A stretch of DNA of 64,000 nt, taken from Scolecobasidium constrictum UM 578. Lineage: Eukaryota > Ascomycota > Dothideomycetes > Venturiales > Sympoventuriaceae. A program made the position numbers and the translations under genes. The first letter of the stretch is position 1. Each line of letters opens with the position of its first letter. The stretch lies in contig AZYM01000046.1 in assembly GCA_000611715.1 (NCBI GenBank), positions 372,001 through 436,000 of the forward strand, written 5' to 3'. The notes beneath the pieces are model-generated. The model had not been told where the DNA came from, did no database searches, and was given only the letters and a program-made list of their open reading frames with translations. Of the stretch, positions 22,676 to 34,506 are shown piece by piece.

Positions 22676-23807
22676 CGTGATTTTTGTCGGTCTAGGCGAC
22701 CACTGCGGAAATCCAAGGGCAAACGTAAGACGTCGCAGCTGGTATGAGCTGTAATGTGTGACGTGGTTGAACAAGGCTGAGATAGCAGTGGTCCAATGGA
22801 AGAGAGTGACCTGGGAAAGTAAACCTGAACGTGCGAGATTGTGGTCGAGATTTATAGTGAACAATCACCAGATTCAAGACATATACTTTTTCTAACATTG
22901 AGAGAGATTTCTGGGCAGTGCTCAAGCCTCAATCACATAGGCAACAAGTTTTGAGGCCTTTTCTCGATCCCCAGAAGCCTCACCGGTTGCCCATTTGGGA
23001 TGGCGGGGCGGTAGCATCGCGAGGCTGAGGCGCAGTTCATGAACAACATTGTGGCACTCAGGAGAGACACTATCGAAGTCTCATCATTGGATGCGATGAA
23101 TTGGTGGGAGTCCGAAGCGAAGATGCTCACGGCCCGACGAGCTATTGGCTTTCTCTCCTTCGTTGCGCTGTCCAGATGAATGCTGGTGCACGACCGCTGG
23201 AGTATCATAATATGTCGAAGAGGCTTGAAACCATCAACCTCACGTAGGCAGCGAGATTTCCTCAACTTTGATGGGCTATTCCATGAGACCGCTGACCTAC
23301 ATCATGACGATCTAGATATTGGCGTGGAGGAAGTTTCCTGCATGCGCCTGTTCGAGGTCTCCAGGGCTTGGTCGCAATCTCAGGCTCTGTTGGCAGATAA
23401 AGCGCGAATGCTCTGATCCACGCTTTCTTCAGACCACACGTCCGCGGTATAATATGTAAGAGATGTTCAGTCCTCTTTCGGCTCTTTCGAGGTTCGGAAT
23501 CTCATTTTGAAGCATCGAGATGTCGCTTGTGCATGCGGAACCAGCGCGGAGGACAACCTCAAATGGTGATCGATGAAGCTTTGGCCACATCACCGGAGGC
23601 CGGTAGTGCTGGGGGCATTGACCAATGATGAGTGTTCATTTACAAACCTCGGTACTATTCCACCATGGAGAACTGCTCGTGTAGTCTGGGGGACAATGTG
23701 TATCATCGTACCGAGATGATAGCTAGCTCGCTTAGACAGAATCAAAATAAGACACTCCCTTCGAAAACTGAATCTCAATCCCCATTCTCCCTCAGCATCT
23801 GCTCATC
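22676..23807. other. Divergent intergenic region
   Basis: 1.1 kb between the starts of the AAA ATPase (minus) and the acyl-CoA dehydrogenase (plus). ORFs of about 80-110 codons (22933-23265 minus, 23180-23416 plus) have no domain-like content. The sequence just before 23808 is C/T-rich, as in many fungal leaders. Confidence 0.5.
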
Positions 23808-25393
23808 ATGGCACCCCTCACGCGCGCAGAAGTAGCTAAGCACAACACAGAAGATGACCTCTGGATTATCGTAGACCACAAGGTCTACGACATGTCCGAG
23901 TTCCAGGATGCGCATCCAGGAGGATCTGTTGTCTTACGACAAGTCGCTGGTCAGGACGCTACCGACGCCTTTTACAACCTCCATCGACAAGAGATTATTC
24001 AGAAGTTCTCGACACTGTGCGTGGGCACAATCGACGGCGAGAAGCCAGAAGTGATCGAACAGCACCCCGGTGACCTCTCGCCCGTCCCGTACGCTGAGCC
24101 TCTGTGGCTCCAGCCGCAATTCAAGAACCCATATTACAAGGAGAGCCACCGCAAGCTGCAAAAGGCTATCAGGAAGTTTGTCGACGAGATCGTCACACCT
24201 GAAGGCTTAGCGAGAGAAGAGGATGGCAAGTACATCTCTCAGGAGGTCATTGACAAGATGGCGGCCAAGAACATACTGGCTATGAGACTGGGTCCAGGGA
24301 AGCATTTGAAAGGTCGAGTACTGCTCGATGGTGTCGTTTCACCTGAAGAGTTTGATTATTTCCACGACTTGATTGTGGCACAAGAGTTCAGCCGGACAAA
24401 TGCAAGAGGCTTTATGGATGGTACCTTGGCTGGCATGATGATCTCGCATACTGCGATCCAAAATTGGCTCCAAAACGACGACTTGCGCAAGAAGCTGGAC
24501 GATGAAGTTCTGAGCGGCAGGAAGAAGGTCTGTCTAGCTGTGACGGAAGCGTTCGCAGGATCAGACGTCGCCGGCATGCGAACAACAGCCGAAAAGACTC
24601 CTGATGGAAAGCACTACATCATCAATGGCACAAAGAAGTGGATTACGAACGCCGTGTTCTGCGACTACTTCGTCACGGCCTGCAAGACGGAGAAGGGCTA
24701 TTCGGTTATTCTCGTGCCGCGAGCGGAAGGCGTAACAACCACGCCGATCAAGACATCATACTCCGCCGCAGCAGGAACCTCGTTTATCGAGTTCGACAAC
24801 GTCAAGGTGCCTTGCGATCATCTCCTGGGTCAGGAAGATAATGGTTTCGTTGTCATTATGGCCAACTTCAATCACGAGCGTTATACTATGGCTTGCGGCG
24901 CCGTGCGAAAGCAGCGTCAAATCGTGGAGGAATGCCTGAAGTGGGCGAACCAGCGAATCATCTTTGGCAAGAAGCTTATCGACCAGCCTGTCATCAGACA
25001 AAAGTGAGTACTTGTGAAGAACAAACTTCTTGAACGTGAACTGACGATGCGATAAGACTCGGCCGCATGATCGCAATGGTGGAGTCAAATCAGGCATATC
25101 TGGAATCCATAGCCTTCCAAATGTGCAACATGTCGTACAAAGATCAGACCAAACATCTCGGCGGACCGATCGCACTGCTCAAATACCACGTCACCCGCGC
25201 GTCGCACGAGATTGCCGATGAAGCAGTTCAGATCTGGGGTGGTCGTGGTCTGACGAAGACAGGCATGGGAACTATGATCGAGATGTTCCAACGCACGTAC
25301 AAGTTCGATGCGATCCTGGGTGGTGCAGAAGAAGTGCTTGCAGACTTGGGCGTAAGACAAGCCTTGAAGAATATGCCAAAGAGCATGCTGTAA
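23808..25393 (+). CDS. Cytochrome b5-acyl-CoA dehydrogenase fusion
   Basis: Two exons (23808-25003, 25057-25393; 53-bp intron GTGAGT...GATAAG, phase 2) encode 510 residues. Residues about 3-80 form a cytochrome b5 heme domain with the HPGG motif (DAHPGGSVVL) and a second candidate heme ligand in the NLHR stretch. Residues about 115-505 form a complete acyl-CoA dehydrogenase: CLAVTEAFAGSDVAGMRT and KKWITNAVF line the flavin and substrate pocket, and the C-terminal half carries VQIWGGRGLTKTG. This fusion is known in fungi; the b5 domain may pass electrons to or from the flavin, but the physiological substrate is not settled. No obvious C-terminal SKL is present (ends NMPKSML). It lies next to the EthD-like gene, with no evidence of joint function. 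Confidence 0.92.
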
Positions 25394-25563
25394 TATACCC
25401 CGTCAACTGGATCAGATGGGGTCTGTGTAAGATCTAGTGATCTCATTATATCACTATGCATTAAGCTGGGATGGCAGAGCTGTATGAAGACCTCGATAGA
25501 TTCACCTAGCTGCGAGATAGATGGTCGCAATGGTATTGCCTGAATCGCAAAATCTGATGAGCT

Positions 25564-26410
25564 TCAATATCCCGAGGCGTGTATGTTTTCCCAAGCTCTG
25601 ACCAGGAATATATGCGCACCGCCAACAATTCTCCTTGTCCAATCACTCCACGCGGCGTCAAACTCGGGCCCCTGAAAGAATTGTTGCACATCATCCGTCT
25701 CGTGTATCGCCACATATGTGGGCAAGTTATCCCTCGTCAAGCCTCCTTCGTATGGTGGCCCAAGCTTGTAGCGTTGCGAACGGCGGTAGCCAGGAATCTT
25801 GTGAAGTATGTCGAGGTGTTCTTGCTCATACCATGCATTGTAATTGTCTTCATCAGCGGGTGTGCATTCAACCGTGACTATGAACTTCGGAGGGGATTCT
25901 GAGTAAATGCGTGAGCTTCCTCTCAAGTGATATGATGGACAGACGAGAACATACTCTCGCCGACCTTGTCAGGGTCGTAGTCCTGTGTATAATTCAGCTT
26001 ATAGCTTTGTGTAATAAGTGATGCAGATGTACTTGTATGAGTTTCCAAATTTGCGCGTAGAACGTCCCTGATTCTGCGTGCACCTTCCAAGGCAGCATAT
26101 CGCTCGTCACGGGCAGCTTCTTGTATTCCTCGTTCAGCAACAACTGTTCGTCATTGCTCTGATACGATGCAAGATATGGCAGCAGCTCAAGCGGCTGGTC
26201 TTTCTGATCTACTGCCAGCCACTGCCTGTCATGGTGTGTTCTCGTAGACCCGGGGAAGTCAAGGACTTCGCGGCAGAAGTTGGCTCTTTGTGCCGCACCG
26301 CATTCCACGATCTCTGGGACGTGCTCTGTTGTATACCAACGCTCGAATAGGTCCACTGGACACTTGATGGGCTTTGACGTGACCCAGAGGAGGTGAGGAG
26401 CGACAGGCAT
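25564..26410 (-). CDS. EthD-like dimeric alpha-beta barrel protein, two domains
   Basis: Three exons (26033-26410, 25955-25982, 25564-25898) with introns of 50 and 56 bp encode 246 residues. The middle exon is only 28 nt and gives DYDPDKVGE, which links the two halves in frame. Each half reads as a ferredoxin-like alpha-beta module. The first has LLWVTSKPIKCPVDLFERWYTTEHVPEIV, and the second KFIVTVECTPADEDNYNAWYEQEHLDILHKIPGY. The phrase W-Y-x-x-E-H in both is typical of EthD and related small-substrate proteins. Fungal homologues are of unknown function and often appear near oxidative or aromatic metabolism genes. The start at 26410 is the first ATG. The small family size and the repeat make the fold assignment good but the role open. 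Confidence 0.78.
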
Positions 26411-27707
26411 GGCCAGGAGGGGAGTAAACACTTGATGCTACGGTTTTCTAAACCAATATCGGTATGAAGGACGACTCCGTTTAAGAGCATCAACTCGGAA
26501 ATTCCTGGATGGCTAAGCATTTCCGCTATAGAGCGGGGTCCTATGGTGATCACATTCTGAGATCTGAGATTGCGAGTATCATCCGTGGAAGCAAAAGAAG
26601 CTTTGTCGCATTACGATGTCTTCATGGCATAAGCTATGGCTTACAGCTAGATCCAGCATGTTTTGTTTGGACTCCTGGTTGAAGTATCAAGCGTAGGGCA
26701 GCTCGGAAGGCCGATACCTCAGCGCAAAGCTCTTGTTGACGGTCTCTACGACCAGTACAACGATGGCACTATGACATCTGAGTCGACCACTGTCCGCAAC
26801 GAGTGAGGTTGCAATGAGTTCCACCTGAGGTGCCTTCAAGAAGTGCTTGTGCCTCGACTGGCGGACTCATCGTATACTTTGAGTATCGCCTCATCAACAT
26901 AAAGTCCCAGGCAATACTCGAAGACCAAAATTGACCGTGCGACTGATCTTGATCGCCGTACTGTTTCCAGGAGCCTCCTCTTATGCATTTTGCGGCGTAG
27001 ATGGCGAGTGTGAGTCAGTCGCATGCTACCAAGGCAGGTTGAGGACCACAGATACTGTAGACGCGTGGCTTCCAAACATTAGGCTTTGGGGGCAGCTAGG
27101 CAAGCGAATGCGATTCCTACAGCAATAAGAATGCTGACTTGAGTTGAACACGGTGGTGGAAGCTCTGAGGTGTCGCGAGTGGCCGAGTGGCAGCGGCAAG
27201 CGCGATCAGACCAAAGATCGCCATCCCTTGGCGTGCAGCATGCTTAGAATCTGGGGCAATGTTGAAAGAGAAACGCATGCAACAACTAGGCGATTTGAGC
27301 TGTCTCGAACTGACCCCAGGTTCCGCTTCAGATCTGCCCAGACGCTCCTTCCATTGTGACATGCGACTTCCTGTACTATTAGTGATACCCTAGAGCTTTT
27401 CTGATCCAAGTTGTGAGGATCCACTGCATCTCGTTTGGCGCCAACACCAGGTGATTGACAATGCCACACGTATGCCCCCGTGGCAAAGTTGCTGACTTAC
27501 TGGCATTTCAGCAGCCGCAGATTCCCATCTTACAAGTCATCCGAGTGCTCAGTCTCCTCTTCGCGCCTTCTGTCGGTCTTCATCTCCTCCGCTCCTTCCC
27601 AGCCTACGACGGCCTGCCATAGCTCCAGAACTCCTACACGATCGCCCGAGTCAATGTCGCATTTCGCTTGATCAGGCATACAGCATCACGAGACGCGATT
27701 ACAGCCC
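26411..27707. other. Divergent intergenic region
   Basis: 1.3 kb between the EthD-like gene and UBP2. It contains small ORFs without recognisable content. A stretch at 27174-27200 resembles a tRNA 5' end with an A-box (TGGCCGAGTGG), but no T-arm or 3' acceptor strand follows, so no tRNA is called. The right end is C/T-rich leader sequence of UBP2. Confidence 0.5.
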
Positions 27708-30700
27708 ATGGCTCTGAATGGCCATGCCAACAGCCCACAGCACTCCGGTATGAAGCGCTCTTCAAGCTCAGAACCGCCTCGTGCGAACAAGCGGCCGAGT
27801 TCTTCAGAAGGCACACCCAAGGTAACATGGACAGCAGTAGGGCAAACGGCTCCGCGCCTCATTGCGACTATCAAGACCGCCGACCGACAGCACCGTATAG
27901 AGAATGAGCGCAATCCCTACATACACCCACCACGCGGCTTTGACGAGCAATTTGATACCTCGCGGCGGCAGCCTCTGTACACACCATGCAAGCACTACTG
28001 GACTACGCAACGAAGTCAGACGATTCTGCCGGACAACGAGATCGCAACTCCAGCACAAGCATATAGGCTAGCATGCTTCTGCCAGCAATGCCTGTGGCAT
28101 GTAGACATAGAGCTGCAACATACAGCGCAGCCTTGTCCGAAGGAAGGCTATCCCTTGCACCATTTCACGAATTTCATACGTGAGAATGAACACCAGGAAT
28201 GGTACCAAGCCCGCTGTTCAGGATGCGCTGCTACCCTGTACATTCATTACAGACAACCACGTCTACGCGCTGAACAGATTGATTCCATGACAAACACGGA
28301 GAGACTGGCTCAGCGATTGAACAAAGCGAAGAAGAACGATCCTGACAGAGGACACGCAAGACCAGCGGCACCCATCGAAGTTCTCGATGCCATGGCGACC
28401 TATCTGAAGGACGCCCTGTCTGCAGACGCCTTGTCTACGGAGGGCGAGAAGAAGATACCCAAGCTGAATCGACGGTTTGTCACATCCTTCGGAGAGGAGT
28501 GCAAAGACTTGCTCGTCTCACTGGGCTTCAAAGACGTAGGCGACTTCTGGACGCTGCCTCGACCCGAACCCCCGGATCCATGGGCCTGGAATCTGCGCAA
28601 ACAGCTTGAAGATACGCAAGAAGAACTATGGGCCTTGATGAGGAGCTTAAAGGAGCATGAGCCCGGTTTGGAGATAGAAGGAAGGAAAGGATACAACGGA
28701 AATATGGAACCATTTGAAGAAGATGTGCAGCTGTTTCTATCGACCATGGAGTACGACAAGAGCAAAACAACCCGAAGGACGCCCTCATTGACGCTGGACG
28801 AGCAATCTTGGTATGCAGGGCTGGGATGCCTTGGAGACATGTCCGACGATCTAATCGCGTTCGGCTATGATAGACAAGTTGCGACCGACGCTGGGAACAG
28901 AGCCTACTACTTTGACTGCCTGTCAGCCATTGCCAAGAAGCGTAACAGCGAGTCTCTAGATATGAAGATGGCGTTGCTGGCCTCGGAGGGCGCATACGGC
29001 CGCAGAGATGTGATGGATGCCTACAAGTACTTCGTGCTTAGTCCGCATGACGACGGCCTGACCGATGCGCACATTCGTGGTGTATTCGAGTCGCGGATGG
29101 AGAATATCCCGAAAGCTGGGCAGACGGAGGCGAGGGAAAAGCTGAGACTCATTGGCTTAGCGAGGGGTAGCCAAGCGCTGCAAGAAGCTGCAAGCAATGG
29201 TAGGTCCTGCGTTTTCTTGCTCTTTCTTGGACTGGGGTCCGAATTGTCCTATGTTGTCTGGTTTCCTGGAGATCTATCGTGGCCGTGGCGCTCGGGTACC
29301 AAGTGCGCAAGGTCGACTTGCAGCTGTCTCTGGAGTATGCACGTTCGTCCTCGGTTGCGAGAGTCAGTCAAAGCAATTGCTTCCGATCGAGGATACTCTC
29401 TCGTCCTAGTGGAGTTGGTCGCGATTCGGCGTGTGCAGGGAGTCCATGTCGCGACAGAGTACGACAGCGTACTGATGGTTGCGGTCGCCCTCAAAGCGTG
29501 CTCAGCGGTTCAACCGACGCCGTGGATACGATGTCAGAAGTCCTCAAGGTCGTTAGACTGCACGATGTGCTCCACGCGGCGATCGATGTTAAGCCCGGCT
29601 CCGTTACGGTGGCCGTCCATTAGTCATGAGCAGCAGCAGGAAGCCACTTGTGATGAAGCCTCATTGCCTTGGCAGTCATGATCTTGTATGCATTGACGGG
29701 CACGAGATTGCTCGGGAGATGTTCCGCACCTTGGAGAAAGCCATGGCTATTCCGAGACCTACCGCACGGACCACGTCATTGTTTGTGCGACGGCATACTT
29801 ATTCACATTCGGCTGCCTGCACCTTTCACAAACACCATCTACTGTATGCATATACAGGCTATACAAAAATGGTCAAGAAGACGGTTCGCTTCGCAGACGG
29901 AGCGACAGACGCGGAACAGCCCAGCACTCCAAAAATCCTGCCACTCAGGCCGAAAAGGCGGATCTCGGGGGCGTTGAGCAAGTTGTTTCAAGACATAGCT
30001 GATTTGATGGTAGAACTTACCGACCACCATAGCGCCCTTCGTTTTCTCGACAACACTTACGCCGATGGTGAAGAGCGTCCAGACGACTACGTGATAGCTC
30101 TAGCTGGCGCGAAGAGGGCCGAGAACGACTCTTCCAGTCACCAAGATCAAGTCACAAAGGCCGTACAGCTCATTGCCAATCATAGAGACAGCGCAGTCCT
30201 CCGAGCGTAAGTCACTTTCCATTTCTCTGCATCACCTGGGAGAGGCAACGCCTGTACTCGCTCATCCTAGTCAAGAAATCAGCAGTGGTTCCCAGATCTG
30301 CATCAATTTGTGGCCGACGCTAATCACCTCGTGCAGCTATCTGGCCACAGGTGAAGCCACCATCGCCGATGACGACGAGCTCGCAGCAGCCTACCGATTT
30401 TTCAACATCACAGATCGCACGGGCATAATCGAGTTCGAGGTCCTGTATTCATCACTGAATGTTTACGATCCTGATCAGCAGCCGCGAGCTTTGAAGTACT
30501 TCGAGCTGCTCAAGGCAAATCATCAGGAGACAGCACCTGTGAAAATGGCTCCAGACTACACAAAACCGGTTGGACTTGCCAACACTCGAAACTACTGCTA
30601 CCTCCACGCGCTATTGCAGTATTTCAACTCTATCCAGCCATTCCGCGACACAGTTCTCAATTTTGAAGAGAGCTTCAAACAGCCGGTCGACGAGTCAGAT

Positions 30701-32385
30701 GAGGTGGAGCTCGGCAAGCTTGCCGGCAAGTACACAATCACGAACGAGCACGTTAAGGACGGCCAGAACCTCGTTCCACACCTCACGAGACTATTCAAAC
30801 GGCTTGAATCAGCCCCTGGTCCAGATATCACTCCATCCGAAGATCTTGCAGAGGAAGCTCTCAAAAGTCCGCCATCGAATCTGCCCAAAGTTGCTGGTAA
30901 TGTTGTCCAAGATCACAAAACACCGCATTCAGATACCAGCGACGATACTTTGATTGGAGATGTGCTCACCCCGGCATCAGATACAGTAGTGGGCGACGGT
31001 GAAGCCGGTGACGAAGAGAAGAGTGAGCAGACTGAGAAACCTAGTCCTCCAAATCATCCTCCACCGCCCGTACCTCCTCGCCCTGCAGCTCTCACTTCGG
31101 CTCACGCTCGTGAAGAATCATATCGGCAGCAAGACGCACACGAAGTCCTCGCAAAGATGGTTCAGCGCACCATCGGCGCCATCAGGCCGATCAGCATTGA
31201 CGAACATGGTGAGAGACACGATCCTCTCAGCGATCTCTTCTATGCCGTCACGCAATTTGTCTCCACAGAAGACCGTGCAGATCCGAACAAGTTCCAGCCG
31301 TCTGCAGAGATCAACTTGTTCCTACATATGGACCAGCGCCCAAGAGACGTACAAGAAGCACTGGACATTTCATTTGGCAAGAGCAGAACTTCCGACGACG
31401 ATGACGATTCTTCCGCGGCTCGATACTCTGTCATCACACGGCCGCCGCCGATCCTTCAGCTGTACATCAACCACTACACGGTTGAGGAGCAAGAATCGCA
31501 AATCTTCAGGCCGAAACGTGTTCCCAACACAATGCAGCTGAGCGAGTCGATCTATCTCGATCGATATATGGAGAACGCTCAGCATGCCGTGCTTGACGTT
31601 CGACAGCAGTCTTGGGCCCTTCGTGATCGTCTTGTAGCGCTGGAGAATGAGCGAGACGCTCTTGTCGTGAAAGGCGTCAAGACCCAGGACACGAATGTGA
31701 ACAAGGAGACAACCGAGGATGTCGATATCGGCGATGCTCTTGGTGCACTCATCAAAGCTATGGCGGAAGAAAGCAAGGAGAGCTCGACAGACACCGACAG
31801 CACCGCTCAGCTCACGCAGGAATTACAGAATCTGAGTGAGGAGGAGACCGCAAAGCTCGCGCAGATCAAAGAGGAGATCCCCAGCGTTCGCACTGCACTC
31901 GATGCATTGCCGATAAATGAGGCTGATACCGAAGAGCTGAGGTACCGCCTTTTCGCAGTCTTCATGTAGGTTCTTCACGTCACTCATGGTCGAATGATAG
32001 ACTAACTTGCTGCTCAAGGTATAACGGAACAGGCTCCGCGGGACATTGGTGGATCCACATTCGAGATTTCAAGAACAACTGCTGGCGTACCTACAATGAT
32101 TCCAGGGTGAGTGTCATTTCAGAGTCCGAGGTGCTGAAACAGCCCAATGCGACGGGAGAGCACTCGCCACTAGTCGCATACGTGCGAGACGATCTGAAGG
32201 AGCTATACATTGACCCTTTGCATCGCATCAAGCCTGTGGGTGAAGATGGAGAAGAAATCGACACCGCCATGGGGGGCTTGAATGGGGAAGGTGGTGTGAA
32301 GATTTCCAGTTCGGGTTGGCCTGAGCCGCAGGTCCAGGTCGGAGAGGTCGAAGACGTGGAGATGAAGAGTCTGCTGGATGATTGA
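27708..32385 (+). CDS. UBP2: Ubiquitin C-terminal hydrolase, UBP2 type
   Basis: Exons 27708-29199, 30014-30206, 30337-31965 and 32019-32385 give 1226 residues. Introns are 814, 130 and 53 bp. The N-terminal 490 residues have paired-Cys elements (CFCQQC, CSGC) and the helical region typical of fungal Ubp2. The second exon continues the same helical repeats (NELTDHHSALRFLDN..., RAYLATGE). The peptidase C19 domain starts at PVGLANTRNYCYLHALLQ with catalytic Cys about 649. The His box is GHWWIHIRDF (His about 1114), followed by NDSRV. Between them is a long Pro-rich, acidic insertion, as in the family. Ubp2 removes Lys63-linked ubiquitin chains, partnering in yeast with Rsp5 and Rup1. The frame across all three junctions is exact, so this is one gene despite the very long first intron. 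Confidence 0.9.
29200..30013 (+). other. Oversized UBP2 intron with an in-frame internal start
   Basis: 814 bp, against about 50 bp for most introns here. It begins GTAGGT and ends with a GCTGAT branch-like site and GGTAG. It holds several ORFs of 80-115 codons on both strands, none recognised. An ATG at 29869 with A at -3 opens a frame (MVKKTVRFADG...) that runs into exon 2 in the UBP2 frame without a stop. Confidence 0.7.
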
Positions 32386-32910
32386 TCGTCTGACTTCAGA
32401 CGTCTGGCTTCGAGTCAGTGGTCGAGGCGTGCGACACTTTCGACTAACACTCGTAATGGCTTCCATGATGGAGCGAAGATGGCAATCACAGCAAGCATTT
32501 TCGGCGAGGAGCATATTCTAGCATGGCGCATAGACGGACGTGTACCATACTGGTTGCAAGTGATCTAGCATAAGCCTTTCGTGGGCACAAACAAACGATT
32601 CGCCTTCAAGGCCAGACAGTTGATGTTCGTATTATTGCGCGCTTCCAATGCTGGCTGGGTTCAGCCTCGGGGGGTTGCATTCATTCGTCGCATCCCCATA
32701 TTTTGCTGCCTACACCTGCGCAGAACAACACAGAGCATCCTACAATTATGTAACTTCTATGTCGATTCCTCAGTGATCATTTCATCCACCTCGCGTCTTT
32801 CACTCAGCCGCATTGCCGACGACACGTCAGTCAGGCTTGCACAGCCACTGTGGCACCTACTCCTTCCCAGCAGCGCCTTTGCTTGCAAGTACAAAATATC
32901 CAGATTCTTG
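32386..32910. other. Spacer between UBP2 and the chitinase gene
   Basis: 525 bp. It holds the UBP2 3' UTR and the chitinase promoter and leader. The frame upstream of 32911 is open for about 110 codons from a GTG, but has no ATG and no signal-peptide-like start, so it is not included in the chitinase. Confidence 0.5.
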
Positions 32911-34384
32911 ATGCCTTTCCTACTTTTCCTATACGGATATCTCACCTTCATCTCTTTTCCTGTCAGCCTCGTCCTAGCACAGCACCTATATCACGATCAG
33001 ATACCCTTGCAGCTACCGAACGTCAACGATAACGAAACGAGTATGGCACATCAAGGTCATGGACAGGAATGTGACGGCTTCAGAACAGTAGCATACTTCG
33101 TCAATTGGGTACGTGGAGTGGTGTCAGAATATTGTGGCCCACATGATAGCTGACTGAAAATGTAGGCAATATATGCCCGGAACCATAACCCTCAGGATCT
33201 TCCATCCGACAAGCTGACACACATTCTCTATTCCTTTGCCAATGTCAAGCCTGACTCTGGAGAAGTCTATCTTACAGACTCTTGGTCTGACCTGGAAAAG
33301 CACTATCCCACAGATTCATGGAACGACACTGGAAACAACATGTATGGCTGCCTGAAGCAGCTGAACATCCTCAAGCGCAAGAACCGCAACATGAAAGTAC
33401 TGCTCAGCATTGGAGGCTGGACATACTCAAGCAATTTTGCCGCTCCAGCAAGCACACCACAGGGGAGGGCACATTTTGCAAAGACAGCTGTCGCCCTAGT
33501 GAAAGATATGGGCTTCGATGGTCTCGACATTGACTGGGAGTATCCACAAGACGACAAGCAAGCACGGGATTACGTGGAGCTGTTGCGTGCTTGTCGAGCG
33601 GAGCTAGATGCGTATCAACGCAGCTTACCTCCCTCACACCAGCGTCGTCCACCACACTTTCTGCTTACGATCGCGGCACCAGCAGGACCGCAAAACTATG
33701 ATAAGCTGTATCTGAAAGAGATGGCGCACACGCTTGACTTCATTAACCTCATGGCTTACGACTATGCCGGAAGCTGGGATCAGACAGCAGGACATCAAGC
33801 GAACTTCTTTCCTGATCAGCGAAATGCACAGAGCACACCTTTTAGCACTGCAAGGGCGCTGAAGGACTATGTAAGGTTCTTGATTCTTGTCTGGATATTG
33901 GTGGATACTGACTATGACATAGGTTCACAAAGGAGTTCCGCCAAATAAGATAGTGCTCGGTATGCCACTCTATGGTCGATCGTTCCTTGCAACAGATGGT
34001 CCTGGAAAGCCATACAGCGGCACTGGCGATGGTAGTTGGGAGAGAGGAGTCTGGGATTACAAGGCTCTACCACGACCTGGCGCCCAAGAACAATGCGACC
34101 ACTCGCTTGCAGCATCGTGGAGCTATGATCCATCGAGCAAGGAGATGGTCACGTATGATACAAAGCCAGTCGCGCAGCAGAAAGTCAGTCTGATCAAAGA
34201 CTGGCAGCTCGGTGGTGCTATGTGGTGGGAAAGCAGTGCCGACAAGACGGGTGCTGAGTCTCTCATTACGACAGTGTACGAAGGCCTAAGAGGCTGCGGG
34301 AGAATTGAGTACAGGGAGAATGAGATCCATTATCCAGGAAGCAAGTACGACAACCTTAAGGCTGGGTTTCCGAACGAAGGGTAG
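32911..34384 (+). CDS. GH18 chitinase, secreted
   Basis: Three exons (32911-33108, 33166-33870, 33923-34384; introns of 57 and 52 bp, both phase 0) encode 454 residues. The N-terminus (MPFLLFLYGYLTFISFPVSLVLA) is a signal peptide. The glycoside hydrolase 18 domain begins VAYFVNWAIYARN, contains LLSIGGW, and has the catalytic motif DGLDIDWEYP with Glu about 191. Later landmarks are LMAYDYAGSWD, GMPLYGRSF and GGAMWWESSADK. These enzymes cleave beta-1,4-linked N-acetylglucosamine in chitin by substrate-assisted catalysis. The size and absence of a chitin-binding module or Ser/Thr-rich tail point to the fungal subgroup A (endo/exo ViChiB-like) enzymes used in nutrition or wall turnover; this is inference. 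Confidence 0.94.
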
Positions 34385-34506
34385 CTTGGTTGGGCGAAAT
34401 ATTGTCTAATTCGTGTGCCATGCGAAGATACCACTATGCATTAGACCATTGATATTCATGTCTGCCAAAGTCATGTCATGTCCTCGTTATCGTAACAGCG
34501 TGATGT

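Noticed and set aside
27174..27260. tRNA-like start with A-box TGGCCGAGTGG and a possible anticodon stem
   Set aside because: The anticodon loop would have eight bases, and no T-arm (GGTTCGANNCC) or complementary 3' acceptor strand follows. At best it is a tRNA fragment, and it could be chance.
29626..30210. A separate gene in the UBP2 intron
   Set aside because: Its second half is UBP2 exon 2, whose order and frame match fungal Ubp2; only the first 48 codons after 29869 are extra, so it is treated as a possible alternative start.
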